The position numbers were made by a program, and so were the translations under genes. From an uncultured Ulvibacter sp. (GTDB lineage: Bacteria > Bacteroidota > Bacteroidia > Flavobacteriales > Flavobacteriaceae), in NCBI GenBank assembly GCA_913063405.1, contig CAJXZB010000026.1:1-46928 (forward strand): a stretch of DNA of 46,928 bases. The letters are read 5' to 3'. Positions 9,416-18,873 of this stretch are shown piece by piece. Within the stretch, counting starts at the first letter, position 1. Each line of letters opens with the position of its first letter. The notes below the pieces were generated by a model that saw nothing but the letters and a program-made list of their open reading frames with translations, was not told the origin of the DNA and ran no database searches.

Positions 9416-9990
9416 TTGCAATTATCAAATACAACGCAGGAAATATCCATTCGGTGCAAAATGCATTAGATCGACTGGAATATAAAAGTGTCATCACGGA
9501 TGATCCCGTGACCATTCTTAGTGCAGAGAAGGTAATATTTCCCGGTGTAGGCGAGGCAAGCTCGGCTATGAAATACCTCATCGAAAAAGAGTTAGACAAA
9601 ACAATCCTATCAATTACGAAACCAATATTGGGAATTTGTTTAGGGTTACAGCTTATGTGTGAGTCTTCGGAAGAAGGAAACACCAAATGTCTCGGGATTT
9701 TTGATGCTCAAGTCAAGAAGTTCCCTAATACTAAAATTGTCCCCCATATGGGTTGGAATAGTTTTTCTGAAATCAATGGAGTTTTATTCAGAAATATAAA
9801 TGTTAATGATGACGTATACTTTGTACATAGCTACTTTGCTGAAACCTGCAGGTTTACAACGGCAATCTGCAATTACATTCAACCTTTTAGCAGTGCGATA
9901 CAGCGAGATAATTTTTATGCCACCCAGTTTCATCCTGAGAAATCGGCTGACGTTGGAGAGCAAATACTTAAAAACTTTTTAGAATTATGA
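9412..9990 (+). CDS. hisH: Imidazole glycerol phosphate synthase, glutaminase subunit
   Basis: A 192-residue class I glutamine amidotransferase that supplies ammonia to HisF. The nucleophile Cys is in [16 protein letters not shown], the oxyanion region is [12 protein letters not shown], and the catalytic His-Glu pair is in [12 protein letters not shown]. Length is typical. It is coupled by ATGA overlaps to hisB and hisA. Confidence 0.96.
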   Translation: MIAIIKYNAGNIHSVQNALDRLEYKSVITDDPVTILSAEKVIFPGVGEASSAMKYLIEKELDKTILSITKPILGICLGLQLMCESSEEGNTKCLGIFDAQVKKFPNTKIVPHMGWNSFSEINGVLFRNINVNDDVYFVHSYFAETCRFTTAICNYIQPFSSAIQRDNFYATQFHPEKSADVGEQILKNFLEL

Positions 9991-10700
9991 GGATCATACC
10001 TGCCATAGATATTATTGACGGTAAATGTGTTAGACTCTCCAAAGGAGATTATAGCACAAAAAAAATCTATAACGAAAACCCGTTGGAAGTTGCTAAAGAA
10101 TTCGAGGCTAACGGAATTCAGTTTTTGCATCTGGTAGATCTGGATGGAGCCAAATCGAAACACATTGTAAACCATAAGGTATTAGAGAAAATTGCGGCCA
10201 GAACCAATCTAAAAATTGATTTTGGAGGTGGCTTGAAGTCGGATGAAGACTTAAGGATTGCATTCGAATCTGGTGCAAATCAGATTACAGGGGGTAGTAT
10301 TGCTGCCAATAATCCAACCTTATTTTTAAGTTGGTTGGACCGTTTCGGAAGTAAAAAAATAATCCTTGGCGCCGACTGCCACAATCGAAAAATTGCAATA
10401 AATGGTTGGTTGGAGAATTCAGAAATTGATGTTATCGACTTTATTCAAGACTATAAAATTAAAGGAATTGAACAAGCCATTTGCACAGATATCTCAAAGG
10501 ACGGAATGTTGCAAGGTGCTTCAGAAGAGCTATATAAAGAGATTCTTCTCAAAACGAAGATCGACTTAATTGCAAGCGGAGGGGTTTCTTCAATAAATGA
10601 TCTAGAAAAATTGAAACGTATTGGTTGTGTAGGTGTGATTATAGGCAAAGCCATTTATGAAGGAAATATTATCCTAAAAGAGCTTCAGAAACTATGCTAA
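9987..10700 (+). CDS. hisA: ProFAR isomerase
   Basis: A 237-residue (beta/alpha)8-barrel enzyme that isomerises the aminoimidazole carboxamide ribonucleotide intermediate (ProFAR to PRFAR). The N-terminal catalytic segment is [20 protein letters not shown], the second catalytic Asp is in [14 protein letters not shown], and phosphate-binding segments include DFGGGLKS and IASGGVSS. It overlaps hisF by 7 bp. Confidence 0.96.
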   Translation: MRIIPAIDIIDGKCVRLSKGDYSTKKIYNENPLEVAKEFEANGIQFLHLVDLDGAKSKHIVNHKVLEKIAARTNLKIDFGGGLKSDEDLRIAFESGANQITGGSIAANNPTLFLSWLDRFGSKKIILGADCHNRKIAINGWLENSEIDVIDFIQDYKIKGIEQAICTDISKDGMLQGASEELYKEILLKTKIDLIASGGVSSINDLEKLKRIGCVGVIIGKAIYEGNIILKELQKLC

Positions 10701-11452
10701 AAAAACGAATCATACCCTGTTTAGATATCAAAGATGGGCGTACCGTGAAAGGAATAAACTTTAAAGGAATACGCGATGCTGGTGATCCAATCCAATTGGC
10801 AAAGAAGTACGTGGTTCAAGGAGCCGATGAATTGGTTTTCTTAGATATAACTGCGACTGTTGAAAAGCGGGTGACCCTAGTGGAACTCGTAAAAGAAATC
10901 TCTCAACAAATAAACATCCCATTTACAGTTGGTGGTGGCATAAACTCCATAAAGGATGTCGCAATACTTATAGAGTCTGGCGCAGACAAAGTGAGTATTA
11001 ACTCTTCGGCTGTTAAGAACCCAACACTAATTACTGAAATAGCGAAGGAATTTGGAAGTCAATGCGTGGTTGTTGCAATTGACACAAAATTCGTGAATAA
11101 CGAATGGAACGTTTTTGTGCATGGAGGAAGGATTCCAACTCAATTGAAAACTATTGATTGGGCGAAAGAGGTTGAACGATTGGGTGGAGGAGAAATACTC
11201 CTCACTTCTATGAATAATGACGGAACCAAAGCTGGTTTTGCTATTGATATTACAAAAGCAGTAAGTACGACTGTGAATATTCCGGTTATTGCCTCTGGTG
11301 GCGCTGGAACCAAGTTACATTTCAAAGAAGTATTTCAAGAAACAAGAGCAACTGGAGGTTTGGCTGCAAGCATATTTCATTATGGAGAAATAGCCATTCC
11401 AACACTTAAAACCTATTTAAAAAACAAAAACGTAGCCGTTAGGTTATCTTAA
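10694..11452 (+). CDS. hisF: Imidazole glycerol phosphate synthase, cyclase subunit
   Basis: A 252-residue barrel partner of HisH that uses ammonia to cyclise PRFAR into imidazole glycerol phosphate and AICAR. The start [20 protein letters not shown] carries the first catalytic Asp, and [13 protein letters not shown] carries the conserved DG Asp. Phosphate-binding loops VGGGINS and IASGGAGT are present. The gene ends 9 bp before hisIE. Confidence 0.97.
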   Translation: MLKKRIIPCLDIKDGRTVKGINFKGIRDAGDPIQLAKKYVVQGADELVFLDITATVEKRVTLVELVKEISQQINIPFTVGGGINSIKDVAILIESGADKVSINSSAVKNPTLITEIAKEFGSQCVVVAIDTKFVNNEWNVFVHGGRIPTQLKTIDWAKEVERLGGGEILLTSMNNDGTKAGFAIDITKAVSTTVNIPVIASGGAGTKLHFKEVFQETRATGGLAASIFHYGEIAIPTLKTYLKNKNVAVRLS

Positions 11453-11461
11453 AATAAAAGT

Positions 11462-12055
11462 ATGAAGATTGATTTTAAAAAAGGAAACGGATTAATTCCA
11501 GTGATCGTTCAGAACAATTTAACATTGCAAGTATTGATGTTGGGTTATATGAATAAGGCTGCCTACAATCAAACGGTAACCGAAAGAAAAGTGACTTTCT
11601 TTTCCCGAAGCAAAAATAGGATATGGACAAAGGGTGAAGTTTCCGGTAACTTTTTGATGGTACAAGACATTAAAATAGATTGTGACAGTGATACGTTGCT
11701 TATCAAGGTTGCTCCAAATGGTCCAACTTGCCATACAGGCGCAACTTCCTGTTTCAAGGATGAAACAGCAACGGGTTTTATTTATCAATTGGAACAAACA
11801 ATCAATGATCGAATAGATTCTAATGATGCGCAATCTTATACCTATTCGTTATTTCGAAAAGGGATAAACAAGATTGCACAAAAAGTAGGTGAAGAAGCCG
11901 TTGAACTTGTGATTGAAGCTAAGGACAACGATGAGGGTTTATTCAAAAACGAAGCTGCAGATTTACTATATCATTTTTTAATTCTTTTAAAAGCAAAAAG
12001 TCTGAAAATGGAAGACATTGAAGAAACCCTTAAGGAAAGAAACAATAGAAACTAA
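11462..12055 (+). CDS. hisIE: Bifunctional phosphoribosyl-AMP cyclohydrolase / phosphoribosyl-ATP pyrophosphatase
   Basis: A 197-residue fusion for steps two and three of the pathway. The N-terminal cyclohydrolase half (1-105) has SRSKNRIWTKGEVSGN, CDSDTLLIKV and the zinc-binding GPTCHTGATSCF. The C-terminal pyrophosphatase half has KVGEEAVELVIEAKDND and KNEAADLLYHFLILL, with its acidic metal ligands. It is the last gene of the operon. No strong terminator follows directly; the next gene starts 113 bp downstream. Confidence 0.97.
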   Translation: MKIDFKKGNGLIPVIVQNNLTLQVLMLGYMNKAAYNQTVTERKVTFFSRSKNRIWTKGEVSGNFLMVQDIKIDCDSDTLLIKVAPNGPTCHTGATSCFKDETATGFIYQLEQTINDRIDSNDAQSYTYSLFRKGINKIAQKVGEEAVELVIEAKDNDEGLFKNEAADLLYHFLILLKAKSLKMEDIEETLKERNNRN

Positions 12056-12168
12056 AATTTGAAAAACCGTTTTAGAGCCGTACTTATATAGTTGTTAAAG
12101 ACTTCCTAAAAGACTCTTTCGCTAAAGTCATATTTTTACCTTTATGCTTTAACAAAAGCAACAAACCC

Positions 12169-13257
12169 ATGTCTCTTAAAAAGTCACTTTTTTCTAGTAT
12201 TCTTTTATTTTTATCGGTTGTTTCATTTTCTCAAGATCTCACTTTCGAGGAATACAACCCGAAATCCACACTAGTTGTACCAGGAAAGATTATTAAACAG
12301 GCTAAGTTTCCTTTTATCGACGTACATGGACATCAATACCGAATGTCCAGTCAGGATCTTTCACCCGTAGTTGCGGCTATGGATACTTTGAATATGGGAA
12401 TAATGGTAAATTTAAGTGGTCGTTCCGGTAAGGACCTTAAGAAATCGGTTCAAAATATAAAAGACAATTACCCCAATCGTTTCGTGGTCTTCGCAAATGT
12501 TGATTTTGATGGTGTTGGTAAAAAAGGTTGGATTGAAAAGACAGTAGCACAACTTAGGGAGGATATTGGCAATGGCGCCAAAGGATTAAAAGTTTATAAA
12601 AGCCTAGGCCTTCGGAATAAGGATACAGATGGTAATAGGATTGCGGTTGATGACCCACGCCTAGAGCCTATTTGGGCATTATGTGGCGATTTAAATGTCC
12701 CTGTACTCATTCACACTGCAGATCCAAAACCGTTCTGGGATACGTTTGATAGGGATAATGAGCGCTGGTTGGAGCTAAAGACCAAACCTCGACGAAAACG
12801 AGAAGCAAATGATCCTGCGCCATGGGAACAGCTTATCGTTGAACAGCATAATATGTTCAAAAAGCATCCAAATACATGCTTTATAAATGCACATATGGGC
12901 TGGTTTGCCAACGATCTAGGAAGGCTTGGTAAGCTGCTTGATGAAATGCCTAATATGCATGTTGGTATTGGTGCAATTATTGCTGAATTAGGAAGGCAAC
13001 CTAGGCAGGCAAAAGCTTTCTTTATAAAATATCAGGATCGTGTTCTCTTCGGAAAAGATAGTTGGAAACCAGAAGAATTTCCTACTTATTTCAGAGTTTT
13101 AGAGTCCAACGATGAATACTTCCCTTATCACAAAAAGTATCATGCTTTCTGGGCCATGTACGGGCTGGATTTGCCCGATAATGTTCTTAAAAAAGTCTAC
13201 TATAAAAATGCCCTGCGTATTGTTCCAGGTTTGGATAAAACTTTATTTCCTGAATAG
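12169..13257 (+). CDS. Exported amidohydrolase-2 family protein
   Basis: A 362-residue TIM-barrel metal-dependent hydrolase with a signal peptide (residues 1-21, ending SFSQ). Metal-ligand motifs are FIDVHGHQY (HxH), VLIHTADP, FINAHMGWF and VLFGKDSW. These fit the amidohydrolase-2 branch, which includes decarboxylases and lactonases. The substrate cannot be told from sequence. A -7-like TACCTTTA lies at 12137-12144, so it probably has its own promoter after the his operon. The MBL-fold gene follows after 34 bp. Confidence 0.85.
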   Translation: MSLKKSLFSSILLFLSVVSFSQDLTFEEYNPKSTLVVPGKIIKQAKFPFIDVHGHQYRMSSQDLSPVVAAMDTLNMGIMVNLSGRSGKDLKKSVQNIKDNYPNRFVVFANVDFDGVGKKGWIEKTVAQLREDIGNGAKGLKVYKSLGLRNKDTDGNRIAVDDPRLEPIWALCGDLNVPVLIHTADPKPFWDTFDRDNERWLELKTKPRRKREANDPAPWEQLIVEQHNMFKKHPNTCFINAHMGWFANDLGRLGKLLDEMPNMHVGIGAIIAELGRQPRQAKAFFIKYQDRVLFGKDSWKPEEFPTYFRVLESNDEYFPYHKKYHAFWAMYGLDLPDNVLKKVYYKNALRIVPGLDKTLFPE

Positions 13258-13291
13258 TTTAAATTTGCACTTTTAAGATGAATTCCAATTA

Positions 13292-14440
13292 ATGTACAGA
13301 CTCTTTAAACTCCTCAAAATGATAATAGGCATCATAGCTTCTCTTATTGGAATGATAATTCTCATAGGGGCTATATTTATGTATACATCACCGGAATTTG
13401 GAACAAAATCAAAGGGAGAACGTCTTGAACGAATAAAGACTTCAGAAAACTATGTTAACGGAAAGTTTAAAAACCGTACTGAAACGGATGTCTCTGGAAA
13501 GATGGAATGGGGAAGAACATTCAGAGAATATTTAACCACAGGAGACAAGGCGCCAGATTGGTCCATTCCAGTGAATAAAATTACTCCTGAAGCTATTGAA
13601 AAAACTGAAGATTCAATTACCAAAATTACGTGGTTCGGACATTCAGCTATATTCCTGGAACTCGACGGAAAAAAGATTTTTATCGACCCCATGTTGGGTC
13701 AAGTACCAGCACCCCACCATTTATTAGGAAGCAGTCGTTTTAATGATACACTTCCTCTAGCCATTGAAAACATACCATATTTAGATGCAGTCATTATTTC
13801 GCACGATCATTACGATCATTTGGATTATGGCTCCATTTTAAAACTGAAAGACAAAGTAGCGCTCTTTTATGTTCCACTTGGTATAGCAGCGCATCTTGAG
13901 TCCTGGGGTATTGCACCAGAAAAAATATCTGAACTGGATTGGTGGGAATCTACTTCTATCGATGGAATTGAATTAACCGCTGCCCCCGCACGACACTTTT
14001 CTGGAAGAGGTATACGCGACCGCTTTAAAACCCAGTGGAGTTCTTGGATTATTAAAGGGAAAACCAACAACATCTATTTTAGCGGAGATTCGGGTTACGA
14101 CGAGCACTTTAAAGAGATTGGAGATAAGTTTGGTCCTTTTGATATTGCTATAATGGAATGTGGGCAGTATGATGAGCAATGGCCTTTAATACATATGATG
14201 CCAGAAGAAACGGTAAAAGCTACTATAGATGTGCAGGGGAAATTATTGTTGCCCATACATTGGGGATCTTTCAAATTAAGCCTGCATAGTTGGACAGATC
14301 CGGCAGAAAGAGTCTCCAAAGCGGCTTCAGAAAAGAATGTCAGCCTTACAACACCAATTGTTGGAGAAACTATCATCATTGGAAAAGAAGCTCCTAACAA
14401 AGATTGGTGGCGAAGCCCTGCTTCCAAAGGAAAAAGCTAA
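13292..14440 (+). CDS. Membrane-anchored MBL-fold hydrolase (UlaG/NAPE-PLD-like)
   Basis: A 382-residue metallo-beta-lactamase-fold enzyme with an N-terminal hydrophobic anchor (about residues 8-31) that would place the catalytic domain outside the cytoplasm. The zinc-binding signature ISHDHYDHLD (HxHxDH), TWFGHSAIFLELDG at the domain start, APARHFSGRG, YFSGDSGYDEHF and PIHWGSF match the L-ascorbate lactonase / NAPE-phospholipase D-like branch. The upstream -7 element TAAATTTG at 13260-13267 suggests its own promoter. The substrate is unknown. Confidence 0.87.
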   Translation: MYRLFKLLKMIIGIIASLIGMIILIGAIFMYTSPEFGTKSKGERLERIKTSENYVNGKFKNRTETDVSGKMEWGRTFREYLTTGDKAPDWSIPVNKITPEAIEKTEDSITKITWFGHSAIFLELDGKKIFIDPMLGQVPAPHHLLGSSRFNDTLPLAIENIPYLDAVIISHDHYDHLDYGSILKLKDKVALFYVPLGIAAHLESWGIAPEKISELDWWESTSIDGIELTAAPARHFSGRGIRDRFKTQWSSWIIKGKTNNIYFSGDSGYDEHFKEIGDKFGPFDIAIMECGQYDEQWPLIHMMPEETVKATIDVQGKLLLPIHWGSFKLSLHSWTDPAERVSKAASEKNVSLTTPIVGETIIIGKEAPNKDWWRSPASKGKS

Positions 14441-14460
14441 CTTTACATTTTATATCATAA

Positions 14461-14937
14461 ATGAAGGCAGCAACAGTTTCAGAAATAAAAAAAGAGCTTA
14501 AACTTCGGTCTACGGAAGAGCTGCTAGAACTTTGTCTACGACTTTCCCGATTTAAAAAGGAAAATAAAGAACTCCTTACCTATTTGTTATTCGAATCTGA
14601 AGATGAAGAAGCGTTCATTAGAGGAATTAAAAAGGATATGGAGGTTCAATTTGAAGAAATAAATATAAACTCTTATTTCTATATAAAAAAAAGTGTTCGT
14701 AAGATCTTACGAGAAATAAAGAAATACATTCGGTATTCCCAGAACAAAGAAACTGAGGTAGAATTATTGCTTCATTTTTGCACTACGCTTAATGAATTCA
14801 GCCCCTCCATTGAGAGAAACGTCACCTTAACTAATTTGTATAATCGGCAATTAGATTTTATCGAAAAAAAGGTGACAGCATTGCACGAAGATTTGCAGTA
14901 TGATTATAAAATAGAATTAAGTGAATTACAACTTTAA
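14461..14937 (+). CDS. Conserved hypothetical helical protein
   Basis: A 158-residue soluble protein, strongly helical and rich in Lys and Glu, beginning KAATVSEIKKELKLRSTEEL and containing LLTYLLFESEDEEAFI. It resembles small flavobacterial proteins that I recall being grouped as DUF6155, but I hold that name loosely. There is no signal peptide and no catalytic motif that I recognise. It starts 20 bp after the MBL-fold gene and ends 11 bp before yceI, so it is probably cotranscribed with them. Confidence 0.75.
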   Translation: MKAATVSEIKKELKLRSTEELLELCLRLSRFKKENKELLTYLLFESEDEEAFIRGIKKDMEVQFEEININSYFYIKKSVRKILREIKKYIRYSQNKETEVELLLHFCTTLNEFSPSIERNVTLTNLYNRQLDFIEKKVTALHEDLQYDYKIELSELQL

Positions 14938-14948
14938 AGATATTAACC

Positions 14949-15578
14949 ATGAAGCATCTTAGTATTGGAACCAGGACAACTTCAATTTTCCTGATTTTAG
15001 GCTTATTAATATTTGTATCCTCCTTCGGGTCATATAATAATGATGACGTAAGATTAAATGTAGAATCGAACCATTCAACGATTCAGTTTTATGTTCCAAT
15101 TTCCAATGGCATTACCCGGATAAGCGGAAAGTTTACAGATTATACGATGGACATAGCCTATGATTCTATCAACTTCGCTAATTCCAAGATTTCGGTTATA
15201 ATTAATTCTGAAAGCATCAATACAGGTATTGCCGGACGTGATGAGCATCTTAGTACAGCAGATTTCTTTGATACCGAAAAATTCCCGGAAATAACTTTTG
15301 TTAGTGAACCCATTTCAGCCAACCCCAGTGGTAACTTCACTTTGGTTGGAAATTTCACCATGCACGGAATATCAAAGAGAATAGAAATGCCACTTACAAT
15401 AACAGGTAAAGAAGGCAAGTACACTGTTGGTTTTTCTTCCAGATTATCCATTGATAGAACAGAATATGGCGTTGGAAGCGATTTCAAACATTCTTCGATG
15501 GATAATTTTATAGGTAATATGGTAGCTATTGAAATCGATTTTTGGACCAAAAAATGGAAAGAACCTAAAAAAGACTAA
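14949..15578 (+). CDS. YceI-family exported protein
   Basis: A 209-residue protein with an N-terminal signal or anchor (about residues 10-28) followed by a YceI lipocalin-like beta-barrel. Family features include NVESNHSTIQFYVP, SISGKF-type strands, INTGIAGRDEHLSTADFFDTEKFPEITF and NFTMHGISKRIEMPL, all standard YceI blocks. The family binds isoprenoid-like lipids such as polyprenols. The particular ligand here is unknown. It precedes the ArsC-like gene by 22 bp. Confidence 0.92.
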   Translation: MKHLSIGTRTTSIFLILGLLIFVSSFGSYNNDDVRLNVESNHSTIQFYVPISNGITRISGKFTDYTMDIAYDSINFANSKISVIINSESINTGIAGRDEHLSTADFFDTEKFPEITFVSEPISANPSGNFTLVGNFTMHGISKRIEMPLTITGKEGKYTVGFSSRLSIDRTEYGVGSDFKHSSMDNFIGNMVAIEIDFWTKKWKEPKKD

Positions 15579-15600
15579 CCGCATGTTATAAGCATTATAT

Positions 15601-15942
15601 ATGATAACTATTTACCACAATCCACGCTGTAGTAAATCACGCGAATGTAACATTTTCCTGGGAGCATCGGGGAAAGATATTGAAGTGATCAACTATATGG
15701 AAATCCCATTTACAATTGAAAAACTTACCGACGTAATTGAATTATTGGGAATCAAACCAATTGAATTGGTTAGAACCAATGAAGCAATTTGGAAGGACAA
15801 ATTTAAGGGGCGAAAAATGCAAGATGCGACCATTATAAAAGCAATGGTTGAGCATCCTAAACTTATACAAAGACCTATTGTTGTTAATGGGAACAAAGCT
15901 GTTATTGCTAGACCTTTAACCTTGCTCGATTCTATTATCTAA
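15601..15942 (+). CDS. ArsC/Spx-family thioredoxin-fold protein
   Basis: A 113-residue protein of the glutaredoxin-dependent arsenate reductase family. The active-site segment is YHNPRCSKSREC with the catalytic Cys, followed by the conserved KDKFKGRKMQD region and IQRPIVVNGNKAVIARP, where the Arg residues shape the oxyanion pocket. Length is standard. There is no ars operon context, so a general redox role is as likely as arsenate reduction. Confidence 0.85.
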   Translation: MITIYHNPRCSKSRECNIFLGASGKDIEVINYMEIPFTIEKLTDVIELLGIKPIELVRTNEAIWKDKFKGRKMQDATIIKAMVEHPKLIQRPIVVNGNKAVIARPLTLLDSII

Positions 15943-16020
15943 CATCCTATTTTAACACAATTTTAGCAAACCACCCTTAAACCTTGGGTTATTTTGGTAG
16001 TCAAATCATCTAAAACAAGA

Positions 16021-18465
16021 ATGAGATTACCTCTAACCCTCCTGCTCCTTATCGTTTCTAGTTCAATGTTCGCACAACGGTCTCCAAGAGAGGACGTTTT
16101 TATTTCTGGGAAAATTACAGAGGAAGGTAGTAATGTTCCATTAGAATATGCAACCGTTTCCTTTATTGATCGCTCCAAAAAAGTTATTACTGGAGGCATT
16201 ACAGATGAAAAAGGAAATTATAGAATTAAAGCACCTGTAGGTATTTATACGGTGCGGTTCGAGTATATCTCTTATAAAACAAAGACACTTGCCAATCAGA
16301 AGTTATTTAAAAACGAACAATTAACGACCATCTCATTAGCAATTGATAGCGAGAGTCTGAACGAGGTGGTGATACGATCAGAAACCACCGAAGTTCAAAT
16401 ACGACTAGATAAAAAAATCTATAACATTGGAAAAGACCTAACAACAGGTGGTGCTACCGTAAGTGATGCTCTTAATAATGTTCCTTCAGTAACTGTAGAT
16501 GTTGAAGGAACTATAAGCTTGCGAGGAAATGAGAATGTGAGGATCCTTATCAATGGGAAGCCATCGGCCATGGCGGGATTTGGGTCTACAGATGCACTAC
16601 GGCAACTTCCCGCAGATGCCATTGATCGAGTTGAAGTAATTACATCTCCCTCTGCACGATATGATACGGAAGGAACAGCAGGTATTTTGAATATTATTCT
16701 TCGGAAGGAAAAAACGCTGGGATTGAACGGATCTTTTACAGCTAGTTATGGGGTTCCCTTGAGCAGTAGCCTCTCCACTAACATCAACTTAAGAACTAAT
16801 AAATTCAATATTTTTAATACTTCAGGGGTTCGATATAATAGCGGACCTGGAAATGCTAGATTCGAAAACCGATATCGGTCTGAAGACGTCGTAAACCCAT
16901 TGTTAATTGAAAAACGAATCTATGATCGTCTTCGAAAAGGTTTCAATACCAATCTTGGAGTTGAATATTTTATAACTGAAAAATCTTCGGTTACAGCAAC
17001 AGGCTTTTTGCGCATAGGAGATAATAAAACGATAACTACAAATAAAACTAACGAATTTGATGTTTTGGATGATTTAGCTGTAACCCGGGTTAGAACCGAA
17101 ACCGAAGATGATACAAGTTACCAGCTATCTTTAAATTACATAAATAACCTCAATGATAATGGTCATAAACTCACAGCTGATTTTCAATATGAAAATAGTG
17201 CAGAAGTTGAGGACGCACTTATTGGAGAAGTTACGGTGTTTCCTGCTAATGAACCCCTATCTTCTGAAACAGTAGTAAACGATGAAGAGGAAGAAGAATA
17301 CTTGGCTCAAGTAGATTATGTCTTACCTATAGGCGAAAATGGGCAATTTGAAGCCGGCTACAGAGGAAACTTTGAAGAAACCATTACAGATTATACACTA
17401 AAAGAAGAAGTGGGTACTACAGGAGTTTTCGAGTTGAACGAAAACCTCTCTAACATTTTTACCTATAATGAGAATGTAAATTCTCTCTACACACAGTATG
17501 GTAATAAGTTCGGAGCATTTTCATTTTTGCTGGGTCACGTATGGAGAACACAGGGCTAAAAGGAGCCGTAACCACAGATAATACAACTGTGAATGAAAAT
17601 CCAGATGTAAATTTAAACTTCGACAAGAATTATACTGGCCTCTTCCCTACCGTGAATTTAACGTATGAGTTGGCTGAAAATGAAAATATCACCTTGGGGT
17701 ACAATAAAAAATCAATCGACCACGGCATTGGTTTATCAACCCATTTCCATCTAGATCCAGTGAAGCGAATATCTTTCAAGGGAATCCAGATTTAGACCCA
17801 GCCTATGCTAGCGCCTTTGACCTTGGTTATTTAAAGCGATGGGGACGAAAAGTTACATTGACTACTTCGGTGTATTATCAATATGAGACAGATGCTTTTG
17901 CCCGTATTCAGGAGAATACTGGAGCGGTAACACAAAACGGTGTGCCAATCATACGTACTATTCCCATTAATTTATCCACCAACCAACGTTATGGCTTTGA
18001 GGCCGGTTTGTTATACAATCGAAACAAATGGTTACGTCTAAATGGCAGTTTTAATTTCTTCAGATTTGTTACTGAAGGATTCTTCAATGAGGTTGATTAT
18101 GGCACAGAAGATACTAGTTGGTTTGCTAGAGGAAGTGTTAAGGTTACACTGCCCTGGAAGATTGAATGGCAGACCAATGGAATGTACCGTGGGCCAAGAA
18201 ACAACTCTCAAACAACCAGTGAAGGGATTTTTATCTTAAACCTAGCTTTCAGTAAGGACATAATTAATGACAATGCTACAATTAGTGATGCCTTGGATAG
18301 TCGTAAACGAAAATCTTTTACAGAAACTCCTACGTTTACAAGCAGAGTGAGTTTCAATGGAGGGAGCGACAATTCAATTTATCGTTCACGTATCGCTTTA
18401 ATGAAAATAAAAAACGAGAAAGAGGTCAACGAGAAGGAGGAGATGACGGAGGTTTCGAAGGATAG
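16021..18465 (+). pseudogene. TonB-dependent receptor-like outer membrane protein, at least three frameshifts
   Basis: About 815 residues of an outer-membrane receptor with a carboxypeptidase-like N-terminal domain. The likely start is ATG 16021, whose signal peptide ends MFAQ; a TTG at 15994 would place 9 polar residues before it. The plug shows NNVPSVTVDVEGTISLRG and VEVITSPSARYDTEGTAGI. Frame breaks occur near 17530-17540, in the A-run at 17706-17713, and near 18345. Across them the reading frame is recovered as RMENTGLKG, INRPRHWFINPFPS and SEFQWRERQFNLSFTYRF, ending GGDDGGFEG at the TAG at 18463-18465. A short in-frame gap may exist near 18275. The receptor should not assemble. Confidence 0.9.
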
Positions 18466-18487
18466 GTAATTCGAATATATTAGGCAT

Positions 18488-18523
18488 AAAAAAAGGAATC
18501 CGCTAAATGTGGATTCCTTTTTT
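18488..18523. terminator. Terminator hairpin, probably bidirectional
   Basis: Arms at 18488-18501 and 18511-18523 pair over 13 bp (core GGAATCC/GGATTCC), with a 9-base loop and A/T tracts on both sides. It lies between the receptor pseudogene on the plus strand and the small minus-strand gene ending at 18543, and could terminate both. Confidence 0.9.
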
Positions 18524-18542
18524 ATTTTATACGGTAAACCTG

Positions 18543-18713
18543 TTACGGTTTTCTTTCAACTTTAATTCCTTCACGTTTCATTTTCCAGTTTTCAAGCAAT
18601 TGGCCACCAATCCAGTAAGGGATAATCGATATCAAAAATATCATCAACCAAAAACCGATCGTTAAGATGGTTAAAAATGCCAAAAAGCCTAAATACTGAT
18701 CAAAATCGAACAT
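18543..18713 (-). CDS. Small membrane protein, 56 residues
   Basis: An ATG-to-TAA frame on the minus strand encodes 56 residues: FDFDQYLGFLAFL, then a hydrophobic stretch to about residue 31, PYWIGGQLLENWKMKREG, and a basic tail ending VERKP. One long or two short membrane helices are likely, with a cytosolic C-terminus. Support comes from its own promoter (-7 TATCTTTG at 18746-18739 and TTG at 18770-18768, 21-base spacing) and from a terminator hairpin beyond its stop. It is divergent from fumC. The function is unknown. Confidence 0.75.
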   Translation of the reverse strand: MFDFDQYLGFLAFLTILTIGFWLMIFLISIIPYWIGGQLLENWKMKREGIKVERKP

Positions 18714-18738
18714 AATAAACGTGTTTTTAATGATGGTT

Positions 18739-18770
18739 CAAAGATAGTGGGATTTTTTGAGAAAAAGCAA
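18739..18770 (-). promoter_or_regulatory. Promoter of the 56-residue membrane protein gene
   Basis: On the minus strand a TTG (18770-18768) and TATCTTTG (18746-18739) are separated by 21 bases, fitting the Bacteroidota -33/-7 pattern. Initiation would fall near 18733, about 20 bases before the ATG at 18713. Confidence 0.6.
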
Positions 18771-18814
18771 CAATTGTTTTCAAAAAACTGGAGTGAAATA
18801 AACAATTAACAGAG

Positions 18815-18845
18815 TTGAACAACTTTACCTAATTAACTACCTTTG
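18815..18845 (+). promoter_or_regulatory. Promoter of fumC
   Basis: TTG at 18815-18817 and TACCTTTG at 18838-18845, 20 bases apart, match the Bacteroidota consensus TTG-N19/21-TAnnTTTG. The fumC ATG is 28 bases downstream of the -7 box. Confidence 0.7.
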
Positions 18846-18873
18846 CGATGTTTCAGAATAAACAACTTAAGCG

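Noticed and set aside
11166..11300. Loss of a catalytic Asp in HisF (SMNNDG instead of SIDRDG)
   Set aside because: The Asp directly before Gly is the conserved one and is present; Asn at the earlier position also occurs in E. coli HisF as I recall it.
16021..18465. Programmed frameshifting in the TonB-dependent receptor
   Set aside because: There are at least three shifts, without a shared slippery heptamer and downstream structure; decay explains them better.
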